Shown: positions 25,073-33,511 of the stretch, in pieces
Position numbering within the stretch: the stretch's first letter is position 1
Layout: the number at the start of each line of letters is the position of its first letter
Assembly: GCA_000492175.2 (NCBI GenBank)
Contig: CP097573.1
Location: 1 to 64,000, forward strand
Direction: 5' to 3'
DNA length: 64,000 nt
From: Firmicutes bacterium ASF500
Lineage (GTDB): Bacteria; Bacillota; Clostridia; Oscillospirales; Oscillospiraceae
Notes under the pieces: generated by a model
What the model saw: the letters and a program-made list of their open reading frames with translations, nothing else
Told to the model about the DNA's origin: nothing
Database searches by the model: none
Position numbers and translations under genes: made by a program

Positions 25073-25285
25073 ATGGATCTGCGTAACAGGAAGATTACCG
25101 TCGGCGAGCTGCTGGATAATCCCCAGTCCAAGGCGGTGTTTCAGCGCCGCTTTGGAAAATTTATGAAGCACCCCATGGTGGGGGCCGCCCGCTCCCTCAC
25201 CCTGGCCCAGCTTCAAGAGATGGCGGCGGTCTATATCCCCCAAAAGACCATCCAGGATACCTTAAAGGAGCTGGAACAGCTTTAA
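25073..25285 (+). CDS. Small helical protein of unknown function
   Basis: The 70-residue product (MDLRNRKITVGELLDNPQSK...) has a strong ribosome site (TGGAGGTG). It reads as three or four helices with the segments FQRRFGKFMKHPM and LTLAQLQEMAAVYIP, similar in feel to small domains attached to glycosidases in gut clostridia. No catalytic residues or membrane segment are seen. It is read away from the MBOAT gene. Function unknown. Confidence 0.65.
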   Translation: MDLRNRKITVGELLDNPQSKAVFQRRFGKFMKHPMVGAARSLTLAQLQEMAAVYIPQKTIQDTLKELEQL

Positions 25286-25295
25286 AAATTATGGG

Positions 25296-25324
25296 TTGTC
25301 ATTTGACAGACTTTAGGATAAAAT
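25296..25324 (+). promoter_or_regulatory. Promoter of pgeF
   Basis: TTGTCA (25296-25301), 17-base spacer, TAAAAT (25319-25324), 32 bases before the pgeF ATG. Confidence 0.65.
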
Positions 25325-25355
25325 AAGGTATCATTCGATGAAAGGAGGAGACGTC

Positions 25356-26165
25356 ATGGAGATTACGCGGCACAGCGTCCGGGGCGTCTCTTTTTACGCC
25401 TGCCCCGGCTGGGAGGGGGCGGCCCACGGCTTCTCTACCCGGCTGGGGGGCGTCTCTCCGCCGCCCTGGGACAGCCTGAACCTGGGCGTCTCCCTGGGGG
25501 ACAAGCCGGACAACGTGCGGGAGAACTTTGTCCGCTTCTGCGCCGCCGTGGGGACCGACGCCGGCGCCCTGGTGAAAAACCATCAGGTCCACGGCGACAC
25601 AATCCGGCGGGTCACCCGGGCGGATATCCTGCCTGACGCCGCCGCCCCCGGGGATTTCGACGGGGACGGCCTGGTCACCGACGTGCCCGGGGTGTGCCTC
25701 ACCGTCTTTTCCGGGGACTGTATTCCCGTCCTGCTCTACGACCCGGTCCGCCGGTGCGCCGCCGCCGTCCACGCCGGATGGCGGGGGACTGCCATCGGCG
25801 CGCCCGCCCGGGCGGCGGAGGTGATGGCGGGGGAGTACGGCTGCCGTCCGGAGCACATTTTGGCCGCTGTCGGCCCGGGAATCGGCCCCTGCTGCTTCGA
25901 GACCCACGGCGATGTCCCCGACGGCCTGCGCTCCGGCCTGGGGGAGGACGCAGCCCCCTTCATCCGCCCCCTGTCCCGAGAGGGGAAGTTTTCCGTTGAC
26001 CTGAAGGGGGCCAACGCCCGCTGGCTGGAGCGGGCCGGACTGCGCCGGTCGCATATCGCCATCTGTCCCGCCTGCACCGCCTGCGATTTAAGCACGTTTT
26101 GGTCCCACCGGGTCCAGGGGACCCGGCGGGGGAGTATGGCGGCGGTGATTCAGCTGACATCGTAA
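25356..26165 (+). CDS. pgeF: Polyphenol oxidase-family purine nucleosidase/phosphorylase (YfiH/PgeF)
   Basis: The ATG at 25356 follows AAAGGAGGAGACGTC. The 269-residue protein has the YfiH/laccase-domain hallmarks: HGFSTRLGGVS, KNHQVHGD, the Cys in FSGDCIPVLLYDP, VHAGWRGTAIG and GPGIGPCCFE, which supply the metal-binding His and Cys residues. Family members act on purine nucleosides or edit peptidoglycan precursors. It has its own promoter; a 14-bp hairpin follows its stop. Confidence 0.9.
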   Translation: MEITRHSVRGVSFYACPGWEGAAHGFSTRLGGVSPPPWDSLNLGVSLGDKPDNVRENFVRFCAAVGTDAGALVKNHQVHGDTIRRVTRADILPDAAAPGDFDGDGLVTDVPGVCLTVFSGDCIPVLLYDPVRRCAAAVHAGWRGTAIGAPARAAEVMAGEYGCRPEHILAAVGPGIGPCCFETHGDVPDGLRSGLGEDAAPFIRPLSREGKFSVDLKGANARWLERAGLRRSHIAICPACTACDLSTFWSHRVQGTRRGSMAAVIQLTS

Positions 26166-26168
26166 TTA

Positions 26169-26199
26169 CCTCATCCGCCCCCGAAGGGGGCGGATGAGG
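26169..26199 (+). terminator. Perfect 14-bp hairpin after pgeF
   Basis: CCTCATCCGCCCCC (26169-26182) and GGGGGCGGATGAGG (26186-26199) with a GAA loop. There is no T-run, so termination is uncertain; the stem also resembles the GGGCGGAT repeat family. Confidence 0.5.
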
Positions 26200-26236
26200 C
26201 CCGTCCCCCAACATTCCAATATGCAAAGGAACCAAT

Positions 26237-27760
26237 ATGAAACGACACCAGATCATTCCGCTTTTTCTGGCCCTGCTTCTCACCCTGTCCGCCTGCGCGG
26301 GGGGCCCCGTCCCCGACCCGTCCGGCTCCGCCTCCTCTTCGGGGGATGTCAGTCAGGCGGAGGACCCGCCTCCCAGAGCCATCCCCTTTACCCTGGCTGT
26401 CTACCCGGAGTTCAGCCTGCACCCCACGCTGGCGGCCAACCGGGCCAATCTGACCCTGGCTCCTCTGCTGTACGAGGGGCTGTTCGCCGTGGACAGCGCG
26501 TTCCAGGCCCAGCCGGTGCTGTGCAAGAGCTATACCGCCAGCGAGGACAAGCTGGTCTGGACCTTCACCCTCCAGCCGGGCGTCACGTTTTCCGACGGCT
26601 CCCCCCTCACCGGGCAGGCCGTCGCCGAGGCGCTGGAGCTGGCCCGCTCCCCCCAGGGGCGGTACGCCCAGCGGCTGGCCGGCGTAGCGTCGGTGACAAC
26701 CTCGGAGGAGGCCCCCAATCAGGTGACCGTCACCCTGAACCGGCCCGACGGCTCCCTGCCCCTTTTACTGGATATCCCCATCGCTCTGGGCGGGGGGGAC
26801 CGTCCGGCGGGTACCGGGCCCTACGTGCTGTCGGGGGAGGGGAGCGCGCTGTCCCTCACCGCCCGGAGCGGCTGGTGGCAGCGAGACAAGACCCTGCCCT
26901 TCCAGTCCATTCCCCTCCACGCCGTCAGCAAGAGCGACGAGCTGATCTACGCCTTCGACGCCGGGGAGGTGTCCCTGGTAGACGTGGACCTGATGGCCAC
27001 CAACGCCATGGGGTACGGCGGGAATTATCAGACCTGGGACTACCCGTCTCCGGACCTCCTCTACCTGGGGTTCAACACCCAGAAGGGGTCCTGCCGCACG
27101 CCCCAGGTCCGTCAGGCGCTGGCCCGGGCGGTGGATCGGGACACCATCGCCGCCGTGGTCTACGCCAACCACGCCGTCTCCACCCTGCTCCCCGTCCACC
27201 CCTACAGCGGGCTGTATAGCCGGACAAGCACCATGCCCGCCTTCGACCCGGAGGGGCTGGGGGAGGAGATCGAGGGGCTAAAGCTGCAAAACCAGACCCT
27301 GGTCTTTCTGGTGAACAGCGAGAACGTGTCCAAATCCTCCGCCGCCCAGCGCATCGCCTATCAGATGGAGGCCGCCGGACTGACGGTGGAGCTGCGTCAG
27401 ATGGCCTTTGAAGACTATGCGGCCGCTCTGTCCGCCGGGGAATTTGATTTGTATCTGGGGGAGACGGTGCTCACCGCCAACTTCGATCTGACCCCGCTGC
27501 TGTCCTCCGCCGGGGCGCTGAACTACGGCGGTTGGGGGGACGGGGAGACCGACGGACTGCTGTACGCCATGCACGCCGCCTCCCCGGAGGGCAAGCCCGC
27601 CGCCGCCGGGCTCCTCTTTGCCCAGCTGGCGGAGCAGGTCCCCATTGTCCCCATCGCCTTTAAAAACGGCTCCGTGCTCACCCAGTGGGGCCGGCTGTCC
27701 GGCCTGTCCCCGGTGCGAGGGAACGCCTTTAACGGGCTGGAGAGTTGGACTGTGAAATAA
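26237..27760 (+). CDS. Extracellular solute-binding lipoprotein, family 5 (peptide/opine type)
   Basis: The 507-residue protein has a lipoprotein signal (LLTLSACAGG; Cys at residue 20) and an SBP_bac_5 fold: NLTLAPLLYEGLFAVD, WTFTLQPGVTFSDGSPLTG and GTGPYVLSGE. It should bind peptides or similar solutes outside the membrane. No ABC permease or ATPase gene is adjacent, so it either uses a transporter encoded elsewhere or acts as a sensor. The ribosome site is AAAGGAACC. Confidence 0.88.
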   Translation: MKRHQIIPLFLALLLTLSACAGGPVPDPSGSASSSGDVSQAEDPPPRAIPFTLAVYPEFSLHPTLAANRANLTLAPLLYEGLFAVDSAFQAQPVLCKSYTASEDKLVWTFTLQPGVTFSDGSPLTGQAVAEALELARSPQGRYAQRLAGVASVTTSEEAPNQVTVTLNRPDGSLPLLLDIPIALGGGDRPAGTGPYVLSGEGSALSLTARSGWWQRDKTLPFQSIPLHAVSKSDELIYAFDAGEVSLVDVDLMATNAMGYGGNYQTWDYPSPDLLYLGFNTQKGSCRTPQVRQALARAVDRDTIAAVVYANHAVSTLLPVHPYSGLYSRTSTMPAFDPEGLGEEIEGLKLQNQTLVFLVNSENVSKSSAAQRIAYQMEAAGLTVELRQMAFEDYAAALSAGEFDLYLGETVLTANFDLTPLLSSAGALNYGGWGDGETDGLLYAMHAASPEGKPAAAGLLFAQLAEQVPIVPIAFKNGSVLTQWGRLSGLSPVRGNAFNGLESWTVK

Positions 27761-27764
27761 TGCC

Positions 27765-27847
27765 TGTAGGGCGGGACGACCCCGGCCCGCCGTCCTGTCA
27801 GGCTGTCCAATCAGAGCAAACGGCGCGCCGAGTCGTCGCGCCCTACA
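27765..27847. repeat. Mosaic intergenic repeat, copy C
   Basis: Left end TGTAGGGCGGGACGACCCCG, right end GTCGTCGCGCCCTACA. The termini are inverted complements; the ~45-base core differs from copy B. It fills the gap before purL. Confidence 0.75.
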
Positions 27848-27881
27848 CAAAATATTTTACCAAAACAGAGGAGAGAAGACC

Positions 27882-30800
27882 ATGAGTGTTTACCGCTGCT
27901 ATTCCAAGAAGAAAGAGGGCTTCGACGTAGAGGCCCAGGGTCTGTGCAGGCAGCTGCGGGAGCAGCTGGGCATAGAGAACCTCTTTGCCGCGACCATCCT
28001 GAACCGGTACGACGTGGAGCAGATCGACCGGGCGGTCTATGAGCAGGCCAAGGGCATTGTGTTCTCCGAGCCCCAGGTGGACGTGGTCTATGACGAGGAC
28101 TATCCCATGCCCCGGATGGCGGGGGTCTTCTTTGCTGTGGAGGCCCTGCCCGGCCAGTTCGACCAGCGGGCCGACTCGGCGGCCCAGTGCATCCAGCTGA
28201 TGGCCGGGGTGGAGCGGCCCCTGGTGGCCTACGCCAAGGTCTATTTCCTGGAGGGCTGTATCTCTCAGGAGGAGCTGGACAAGATCAAGGGCTTCCTCAT
28301 TAACCCGGTGGAGAGCCGGGAGGCGTCGCTGGAAAAGCCGGAGACCCTGGTGCACTCTCACGCTGCCCCCGACCATGTGGACACGGTGGCCGGCTTCACC
28401 GCTATGGACGAGACCGCCCTGTCCGATTTGCTGGACAAGCTGGGGCTGGCGATGGACATCGACGATCTGAAGTTCTTGCAGACCTACTTCCGGGACGAGG
28501 AGAAGCGGGACCCCACCATCACCGAGGTGCGGGTGGTGGACACCTACTGGTCCGACCACTGCCGCCACACCACCTTCTCCACCCACCTGGACGAGATTCA
28601 GATTGACGACCCCGCCGTAAAGGCGGCCTATGAGCGGTACTTAGCCGCCCGGGTGGAGGTCTACGGTGAGGAGAAGGCGGCTCAGCGGCCCCAGACCCTC
28701 ATGGATATCGCCACCATCGGGGCCAAGGTATTGAAGAAGCGGGGCCTGCTCCCCGAGCTGGACGAGAGCGAGGAGATCAACGCCTGCTCCATCCGGGTCC
28801 CCGCTGAGGTGGACGGTCAGAAGCAGGACTGGCTGCTCATGTTCAAGAACGAGACCCACAACCACCCCACCGAGATTGAGCCCTTCGGCGGCGCGGCCAC
28901 CTGCATCGGCGGCTGTATCCGGGACCCTCTGTCGGGCCGGGTGTATGTCCATCAGGCCATGCGCTTTACCGGGGCGGGGGACCCCCGGGTCCCCTTTGAT
29001 CAGACCCTGGAGGGCAAGCTGCCCCAGAAAAAGCTGTGTCAGACAGCGGCGGCGGGCTACTCCTCCTACGGCAACCAGATCGGCCTGGCTACCGGCCACG
29101 TGGCTGAGGTCTACCACGAGGGTTACATCGCCAAGCGGCTGGAGTGCGGCGCGGTGGTGGGCGCGGCCCCGGCGGAGAACGTGCGCCGGGAGCGGCCCGC
29201 GCCTGGGGATGTGATTATCCTCCTGGGCGGACGCACCGGCCGGGACGGCATCGGCGGGGCTACCGGCTCCTCCAAGAGCCACAACAAGAAATCGCTGACC
29301 ACTATGGCCTCCGAGGTCCAGAAGGGCAACGCCCCCGAGGAGCGGAAAATTCAGCGGCTGTTCCGGGACGGGGAGGTCACCCGCCTCATCAAGCGGTGCA
29401 ACGACTTCGGCGCGGGCGGTGTGTCCGTCGCCATCGGCGAGCTGGCCGATGGGCTGGAGATCGACTTGGACGCGGTGCGCAAGAAGTACGACGGCCTGGA
29501 CGGCACCGAGCTGGCGATCTCCGAGAGCCAGGAGCGGATGGCCGTTGTGGTGGCCGCCGGGGACGCGGAGAAGTTCATCGTCGCCGCCGAGAAGGAGAAT
29601 CTGGAGGCCTACCGGGTGGCCGTGGTCACCGAGAGCCCCCGGATGGTGATGAATTGGAAGGGTCAGACCATCGCCAATCTGTCCCGGGCCTTTTTGAACA
29701 CCAACGGCGCGGTGAAGCACGCCAAGGTGTCTGTGAGCGAAAAGGACCGCTCCGCCTTTGGAGTGGGGCCGTTTAAAACCCTGCGGGAGATGGCCTCCAG
29801 CCTGAAATGCGCCTCCCGCCGGGGGCTCACCGAGCGGTTCGACAGCTCGGTGGGAGCCGGGTCTGTGCTCATGCCCTTCGGCGGCAAATATCAGGCCACT
29901 CCCGCCCAAGCCATGGCGGCGCTGTTCCCTGTCCTGCCCGGACAGGAGACCGACCAGGCCAGCGTGATGGCCTGGGGCTGTGACCCGGAGGCCCTGTCCG
30001 TTGACCCCTATGAGGGGGCCTATCAAGCGGTCACCAATTCCATTGCCAAGCTGGTGGCCGCCGGCGCGGACTATAAAAAGGTATACCTCACCCTCCAGGA
30101 GTTCTTTGAAAAGCTCCGGGACGAGCCCGTCCGCTGGGGTAAGCCCGCCGCCGCCCTCCTGGGCGCGCTGGACGCTCAGTTGGACTACGCCGCCGCCGCC
30201 ATCGGCGGCAAGGACTCCATGTCCGGTTCCTTCCTGGACAAGGACGTGCCCCCCACGCTGATTTCCTTTGCCGTGGCCCCCATTAAGGCCGGGGAAGTGA
30301 TCTCCCCTGAGTTCAAGGAGGCGGGCCACCCGGTCTACCTGTTCTTCCATGACTGTTTGCATATGGAGGGTGGAAAATCTTCGGCGGAATGTCAACGGGC
30401 CCTGTGGGAGGAAGTCCATTCTTTCTGTCAGGCCGGGAAGATCAAAGCCGCTTGGGCGGTGGAAAACAGCGTGGCTGAAGCTGTGACAAAGATGTCCTTT
30501 GGCAACAGAATCGGTTTTGTAATGGACGACAAACTGGCCTATATGTGGGATTATCCCATGCCCGGCGCTATCGTTGCGGAGGCTACAGAGGAGCTGGACG
30601 GCGATTTTGGCGCAAAGATCGGAGTGACCACCGCCCAGCCGGTGGTATCCATCCAGGACGATTTTAATAAGGAGGACTCCGCCCCCATTGACGAGCTGCT
30701 TTCCCTCAACGAGGGCGTGCTGGAGGAGGTCTATCCCACCAAGGCGGGGACCTCCGAGGCGGTGCGGGCCATCTCCTGGGAGGGCCGCTCTCCCGCCGTC

Positions 30801-31616
30801 TGCAAGCATAAGGTCGCCCATCCCAAGGCGGTAATCCCCGCCTTCCCGGGCACCAACTGCGAGTATGACACAGCGAAAGCCTGCGCCCGGGCGGGCATCG
30901 ACCCGGAGATTATCGTGGTACGCAACCTGACCACCGATTTCCTGGCCCAGTCCGCCCAGGCCCTAGAGCAGGCCATCCGGGGGGCCCAGATGGTGGTCAT
31001 CCCCGGCGGCTTCTCCGGCGGCGACGAGCCCGAGGGCTCTGCCAAGTTTATCTGCTCCTTCCTGCGCAACCCGGCCATCAGCGACGCCATTATGGACCTG
31101 CTGAAAAACCGGGACGGCCTGATGATGGGCATCTGCAACGGCTTCCAGGCTCTGGTGAAGCTGGGTCTGGTCCCCTTCGGCGAGATCCGCCCCATGGACG
31201 AAAGCTGCCCCACCCTGACCTATAACCTTATCGGGCGGCACCAGTCGGGCTACTCCACCACCCGGATCGCCTCCGTGAACTCCCCCTGGATGCTCAAGTC
31301 CCAGGTGGGCGACCTGCACACCATCCCCATCTCCCACGGCGAGGGCCGCTTCGTGGCCCCTCCGGAGGTCATTGCCAGGCTCATCGCCAACGGCCAGGTA
31401 GCCACCCAGTACGTGGACGGGGAGGGCCGGCCCTCTATGGACATCTCGGTCAACCCCAACGGCTCCATGGAGGCCATCGAGGGCATTTTCTCCCCGGACG
31501 GCCGGGTCCTGGGCAAGATGACCCATACCGAGCGCCGGGGCCCCTATGTGGCGGTCAATATCCCCGGAGACAAGCACCAGCCCCTGTTTGAGAGCGGCGC
31601 GGAGTACTTTAAATAA
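27882..31616 (+). CDS. purL: Phosphoribosylformylglycinamidine synthase (single chain)
   Basis: The 1,244-residue protein is the fused clostridial/proteobacterial-type FGAM synthase. An N-terminal PurS-like region is followed by two AIRS-type halves (DTYWSDHCRHTTF; NETHNHPTEIEPFGGAATCIGG) and a C-terminal class I glutaminase (GGFSGGDEPEGSAKFI; nucleophile Cys in MGICNGFQAL; His in ISHGEGRF). It converts FGAR, glutamine and ATP to FGAM, step 4 of purine synthesis. The ribosome site is GAGGAGAGAAG. No other pur gene adjoins it. Confidence 0.97.
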   Translation: MSVYRCYSKKKEGFDVEAQGLCRQLREQLGIENLFAATILNRYDVEQIDRAVYEQAKGIVFSEPQVDVVYDEDYPMPRMAGVFFAVEALPGQFDQRADSAAQCIQLMAGVERPLVAYAKVYFLEGCISQEELDKIKGFLINPVESREASLEKPETLVHSHAAPDHVDTVAGFTAMDETALSDLLDKLGLAMDIDDLKFLQTYFRDEEKRDPTITEVRVVDTYWSDHCRHTTFSTHLDEIQIDDPAVKAAYERYLAARVEVYGEEKAAQRPQTLMDIATIGAKVLKKRGLLPELDESEEINACSIRVPAEVDGQKQDWLLMFKNETHNHPTEIEPFGGAATCIGGCIRDPLSGRVYVHQAMRFTGAGDPRVPFDQTLEGKLPQKKLCQTAAAGYSSYGNQIGLATGHVAEVYHEGYIAKRLECGAVVGAAPAENVRRERPAPGDVIILLGGRTGRDGIGGATGSSKSHNKKSLTTMASEVQKGNAPEERKIQRLFRDGEVTRLIKRCNDFGAGGVSVAIGELADGLEIDLDAVRKKYDGLDGTELAISESQERMAVVVAAGDAEKFIVAAEKENLEAYRVAVVTESPRMVMNWKGQTIANLSRAFLNTNGAVKHAKVSVSEKDRSAFGVGPFKTLREMASSLKCASRRGLTERFDSSVGAGSVLMPFGGKYQATPAQAMAALFPVLPGQETDQASVMAWGCDPEALSVDPYEGAYQAVTNSIAKLVAAGADYKKVYLTLQEFFEKLRDEPVRWGKPAAALLGALDAQLDYAAAAIGGKDSMSGSFLDKDVPPTLISFAVAPIKAGEVISPEFKEAGHPVYLFFHDCLHMEGGKSSAECQRALWEEVHSFCQAGKIKAAWAVENSVAEAVTKMSFGNRIGFVMDDKLAYMWDYPMPGAIVAEATEELDGDFGAKIGVTTAQPVVSIQDDFNKEDSAPIDELLSLNEGVLEEVYPTKAGTSEAVRAISWEGRSPAVCKHKVAHPKAVIPAFPGTNCEYDTAKACARAGIDPEIIVVRNLTTDFLAQSAQALEQAIRGAQMVVIPGGFSGGDEPEGSAKFICSFLRNPAISDAIMDLLKNRDGLMMGICNGFQALVKLGLVPFGEIRPMDESCPTLTYNLIGRHQSGYSTTRIASVNSPWMLKSQVGDLHTIPISHGEGRFVAPPEVIARLIANGQVATQYVDGEGRPSMDISVNPNGSMEAIEGIFSPDGRVLGKMTHTERRGPYVAVNIPGDKHQPLFESGAEYFK

Positions 31617-31649
31617 AGAACGCCCCTTGGGAGAAAGCCCGCTTTTGAC

Positions 31650-31678
31650 TTGCAATTTTGATTTGGTTCAGATATACT
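31650..31678 (+). promoter_or_regulatory. Promoter of the DHH phosphoesterase gene
   Basis: TTGCAA (31650-31655), 17-base spacer, TATACT (31673-31678). A 71-base leader with a short AAGCCTGATAGGCTT hairpin precedes the ATG. Confidence 0.7.
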
Positions 31679-31749
31679 AGGGAACACAGAGCATTTCAAA
31701 CGACCCTGGTAAGCCTGATAGGCTTGAATTACGTGAGGAGGAACAATCT

Positions 31750-32670
31750 ATGAGACTGGTAACCCGATCTGATTTCGACGGCCTGGCCTGCGGCGCGCTG
31801 CTGCTGGAGGCGGGCGTCATCGACAACTGGAAGTTCGCCCACCCCAAGGACATTCAGGACGGCCTAGTGGAGGTCACCGAGGACGACTGCCTGGCGAATG
31901 TGCCCTTTGTGGAGGGCTGCGGCCTGTGGTTCGACCACCACTCCAGCGAGCACGAGCGGCTGGAGCTGGAGGGCAAGTATAAGGGCGAGAGCCGGACCGC
32001 CCCCTCCTGCGCCCGGATCATCTATGAGTACTACGGCGGCGCGGAGCGCTTCCCCCAGTTCGGCGAGCTGATGGAGGCGGTGGACAAGGTGGACTCGGGG
32101 AACCTGACCATCGACGAGGTGATGAATCCCCAGGGGTGGATTCTGGTGGGCTTCCTGATGGACCCCCGGACCGGCCTGGGCCGCTGGCGTGAGTTCTCCA
32201 TCTCCAACTACCAGCTGATGGAGAAGCTGCTGGAGGCCTGCCACGCCATGAGCACCGAGGACATCCTGGCCCTGCCCGACGTGCAGGAGCGCATCGCCGT
32301 CTACAACGAGCAGACCGAGAAGTTTAAGGAGATGGTCTCCGCCCACACCAGAGTGGAGGGCAACGTGATCATCACCGACCTGCGGGGCGTGTCTCCCATC
32401 TACACCGGCAACCGCTTCATGATTTACAGCATGTACCCCGAGCAGAATATCTCCGCCTGGATCGTCAGCGGCCGTGAGGGCCAGGGATGCTCCGCGGCGG
32501 TGGGCTACAGCATCCTGAACCGGACCGCCACCTTGGACGTGGGCAGTCTCATGCTGAAGTATAACGGCGGCGGCCACAAGAAGGTGGGCACCTGCCAGTT
32601 CAGCAGCGAGACCATGGACCAGGAGCTGCCCAAAATGCTGGCCGAGCTGTGCGCCATGTCCAACGGCTGA
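31750..32670 (+). CDS. DHH-family phosphoesterase
   Basis: The 306-residue protein has the DHH motifs SDFDGLACGALL (motif I), a WFDHHSSEH block (motif III) and the C-terminal DHHA1 signature YNGGGHKKVGTCQF. Metal-dependent DHH enzymes cleave cyclic dinucleotides, nanoRNA or polyphosphate; this one is shorter than GdpP and lacks PAS or membrane regions, so an exopolyphosphatase/NrnA-like role is likely. It has its own promoter and a strong ribosome site (GAGGAGGAAC). The tRNA cluster follows. Confidence 0.88.
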   Translation: MRLVTRSDFDGLACGALLLEAGVIDNWKFAHPKDIQDGLVEVTEDDCLANVPFVEGCGLWFDHHSSEHERLELEGKYKGESRTAPSCARIIYEYYGGAERFPQFGELMEAVDKVDSGNLTIDEVMNPQGWILVGFLMDPRTGLGRWREFSISNYQLMEKLLEACHAMSTEDILALPDVQERIAVYNEQTEKFKEMVSAHTRVEGNVIITDLRGVSPIYTGNRFMIYSMYPEQNISAWIVSGREGQGCSAAVGYSILNRTATLDVGSLMLKYNGGGHKKVGTCQFSSETMDQELPKMLAELCAMSNG

Positions 32671-32851
32671 TCTTATTACATCTTTGCCGGGCCTCGGGAG
32701 CGCTCCCGGGGCCCGGACCGGCGCGCCGGAGGGCTCAAGCGGACTGAAAATGGCCGCAGGAAAAAATTTGCGGAAATTTTCATTTTCCTGTTGACAAGTG
32801 GGGCGGGGTCTTGTATAATAAGCAAGCCGTCGCAAGTGGGGCGGAAAATAA

Positions 32852-32927
32852 GGGAGCATAGCTCAGCTGGTAGAGCACATGCCTTACAAGCATGGGGTCA
32901 CAGGTTCGAGCCCTGTTGTTCCCACCA
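32852..32927 (+). tRNA. tRNA-Val (UAC)
   Basis: 76 bases with encoded CCA. Acceptor GGGAGCA pairs with TGTTCCC; anticodon loop CTTACAA in a CATGC/GCATG stem. Confidence 0.97.
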
Positions 32928-32947
32928 CTTACTTCCCAAAACTACCT

Positions 32948-33024
<77 letters not shown>

Positions 33025-33060
33025 CGTTTTCTTCTTTCATTCAAAGGAGAAAACTGATTC

Positions 33061-33136
<76 letters not shown>

Positions 33137-33172
33137 CCTCCCCGCAGGCAATCACTTGCGGGGAGAACAAAT

Positions 33173-33248
33173 GCGAGTGTAGCTCATCTGGTAGAGCGCC
33201 ACCTTGCCAAGGTGGAGGTAGCGAGTTCGAGCCTCGTCACTCGCTCCA
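33173..33248 (+). tRNA. tRNA-Gly (GCC)
   Basis: 76 bases with encoded CCA. Anticodon loop TTGCCAA in a CCACC/GGTGG stem. Confidence 0.97.
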
Positions 33249-33281
33249 AAACGGGGCAAAGTAATTTGCCCCGTTTTTTCC
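33248..33281 (+). terminator. Intrinsic terminator after the first four tRNAs
   Basis: AAAACGGGGCAAA and TTTGCCCCGTTTT around GTA, followed by TT. The first four tRNAs are thus one transcript. Confidence 0.85.
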
Positions 33282-33325
33282 AAAAGCGCATATTCCTCAG
33301 TACAGCCGCATACTATGTGGCATAC

Positions 33326-33399
33326 GGCGCCATAGCCAAGTGGTAAGGCAGAGCTCTGCAAAAGCTCCACCCCCAGTTCAAGTCTGGGTGGCGCCTCCA
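33326..33399 (+). tRNA. tRNA-Cys (GCA)
   Basis: 74 bases with encoded CCA. Anticodon loop CTGCAAA in a GAGCT/AGCTC stem. It lies beyond a terminator, so it needs its own promoter or read-through. Confidence 0.97.
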
Positions 33400-33437
33400 C
33401 GCCGGAGCAAGGTTTACTTTGCTCCGGCGATTTTTTA
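33400..33437 (+). terminator. Intrinsic terminator after tRNA-Cys
   Basis: CGCCGGAGCAA and TTGCTCCGGCG around GGTTTACT, then ATTTTTTAT. Confidence 0.88.
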
Positions 33438-33464
33438 TATTTCCATCTTTATTACTGTGAATAG

Positions 33465-33502
33465 AGGAGCGCAAGGCTGGATGACCTTGCGCTCCTTTTA
33501 TA
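33465..33502 (+). terminator. Second terminator hairpin
   Basis: GGAGCGCAAGG (33466-33476) and CCTTGCGCTCC (33485-33495), then TTTTATATA. It sits just beyond the end of the convergent amidohydrolase gene. Confidence 0.8.
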
Positions 33503-33511
33503 TATGCTCGT

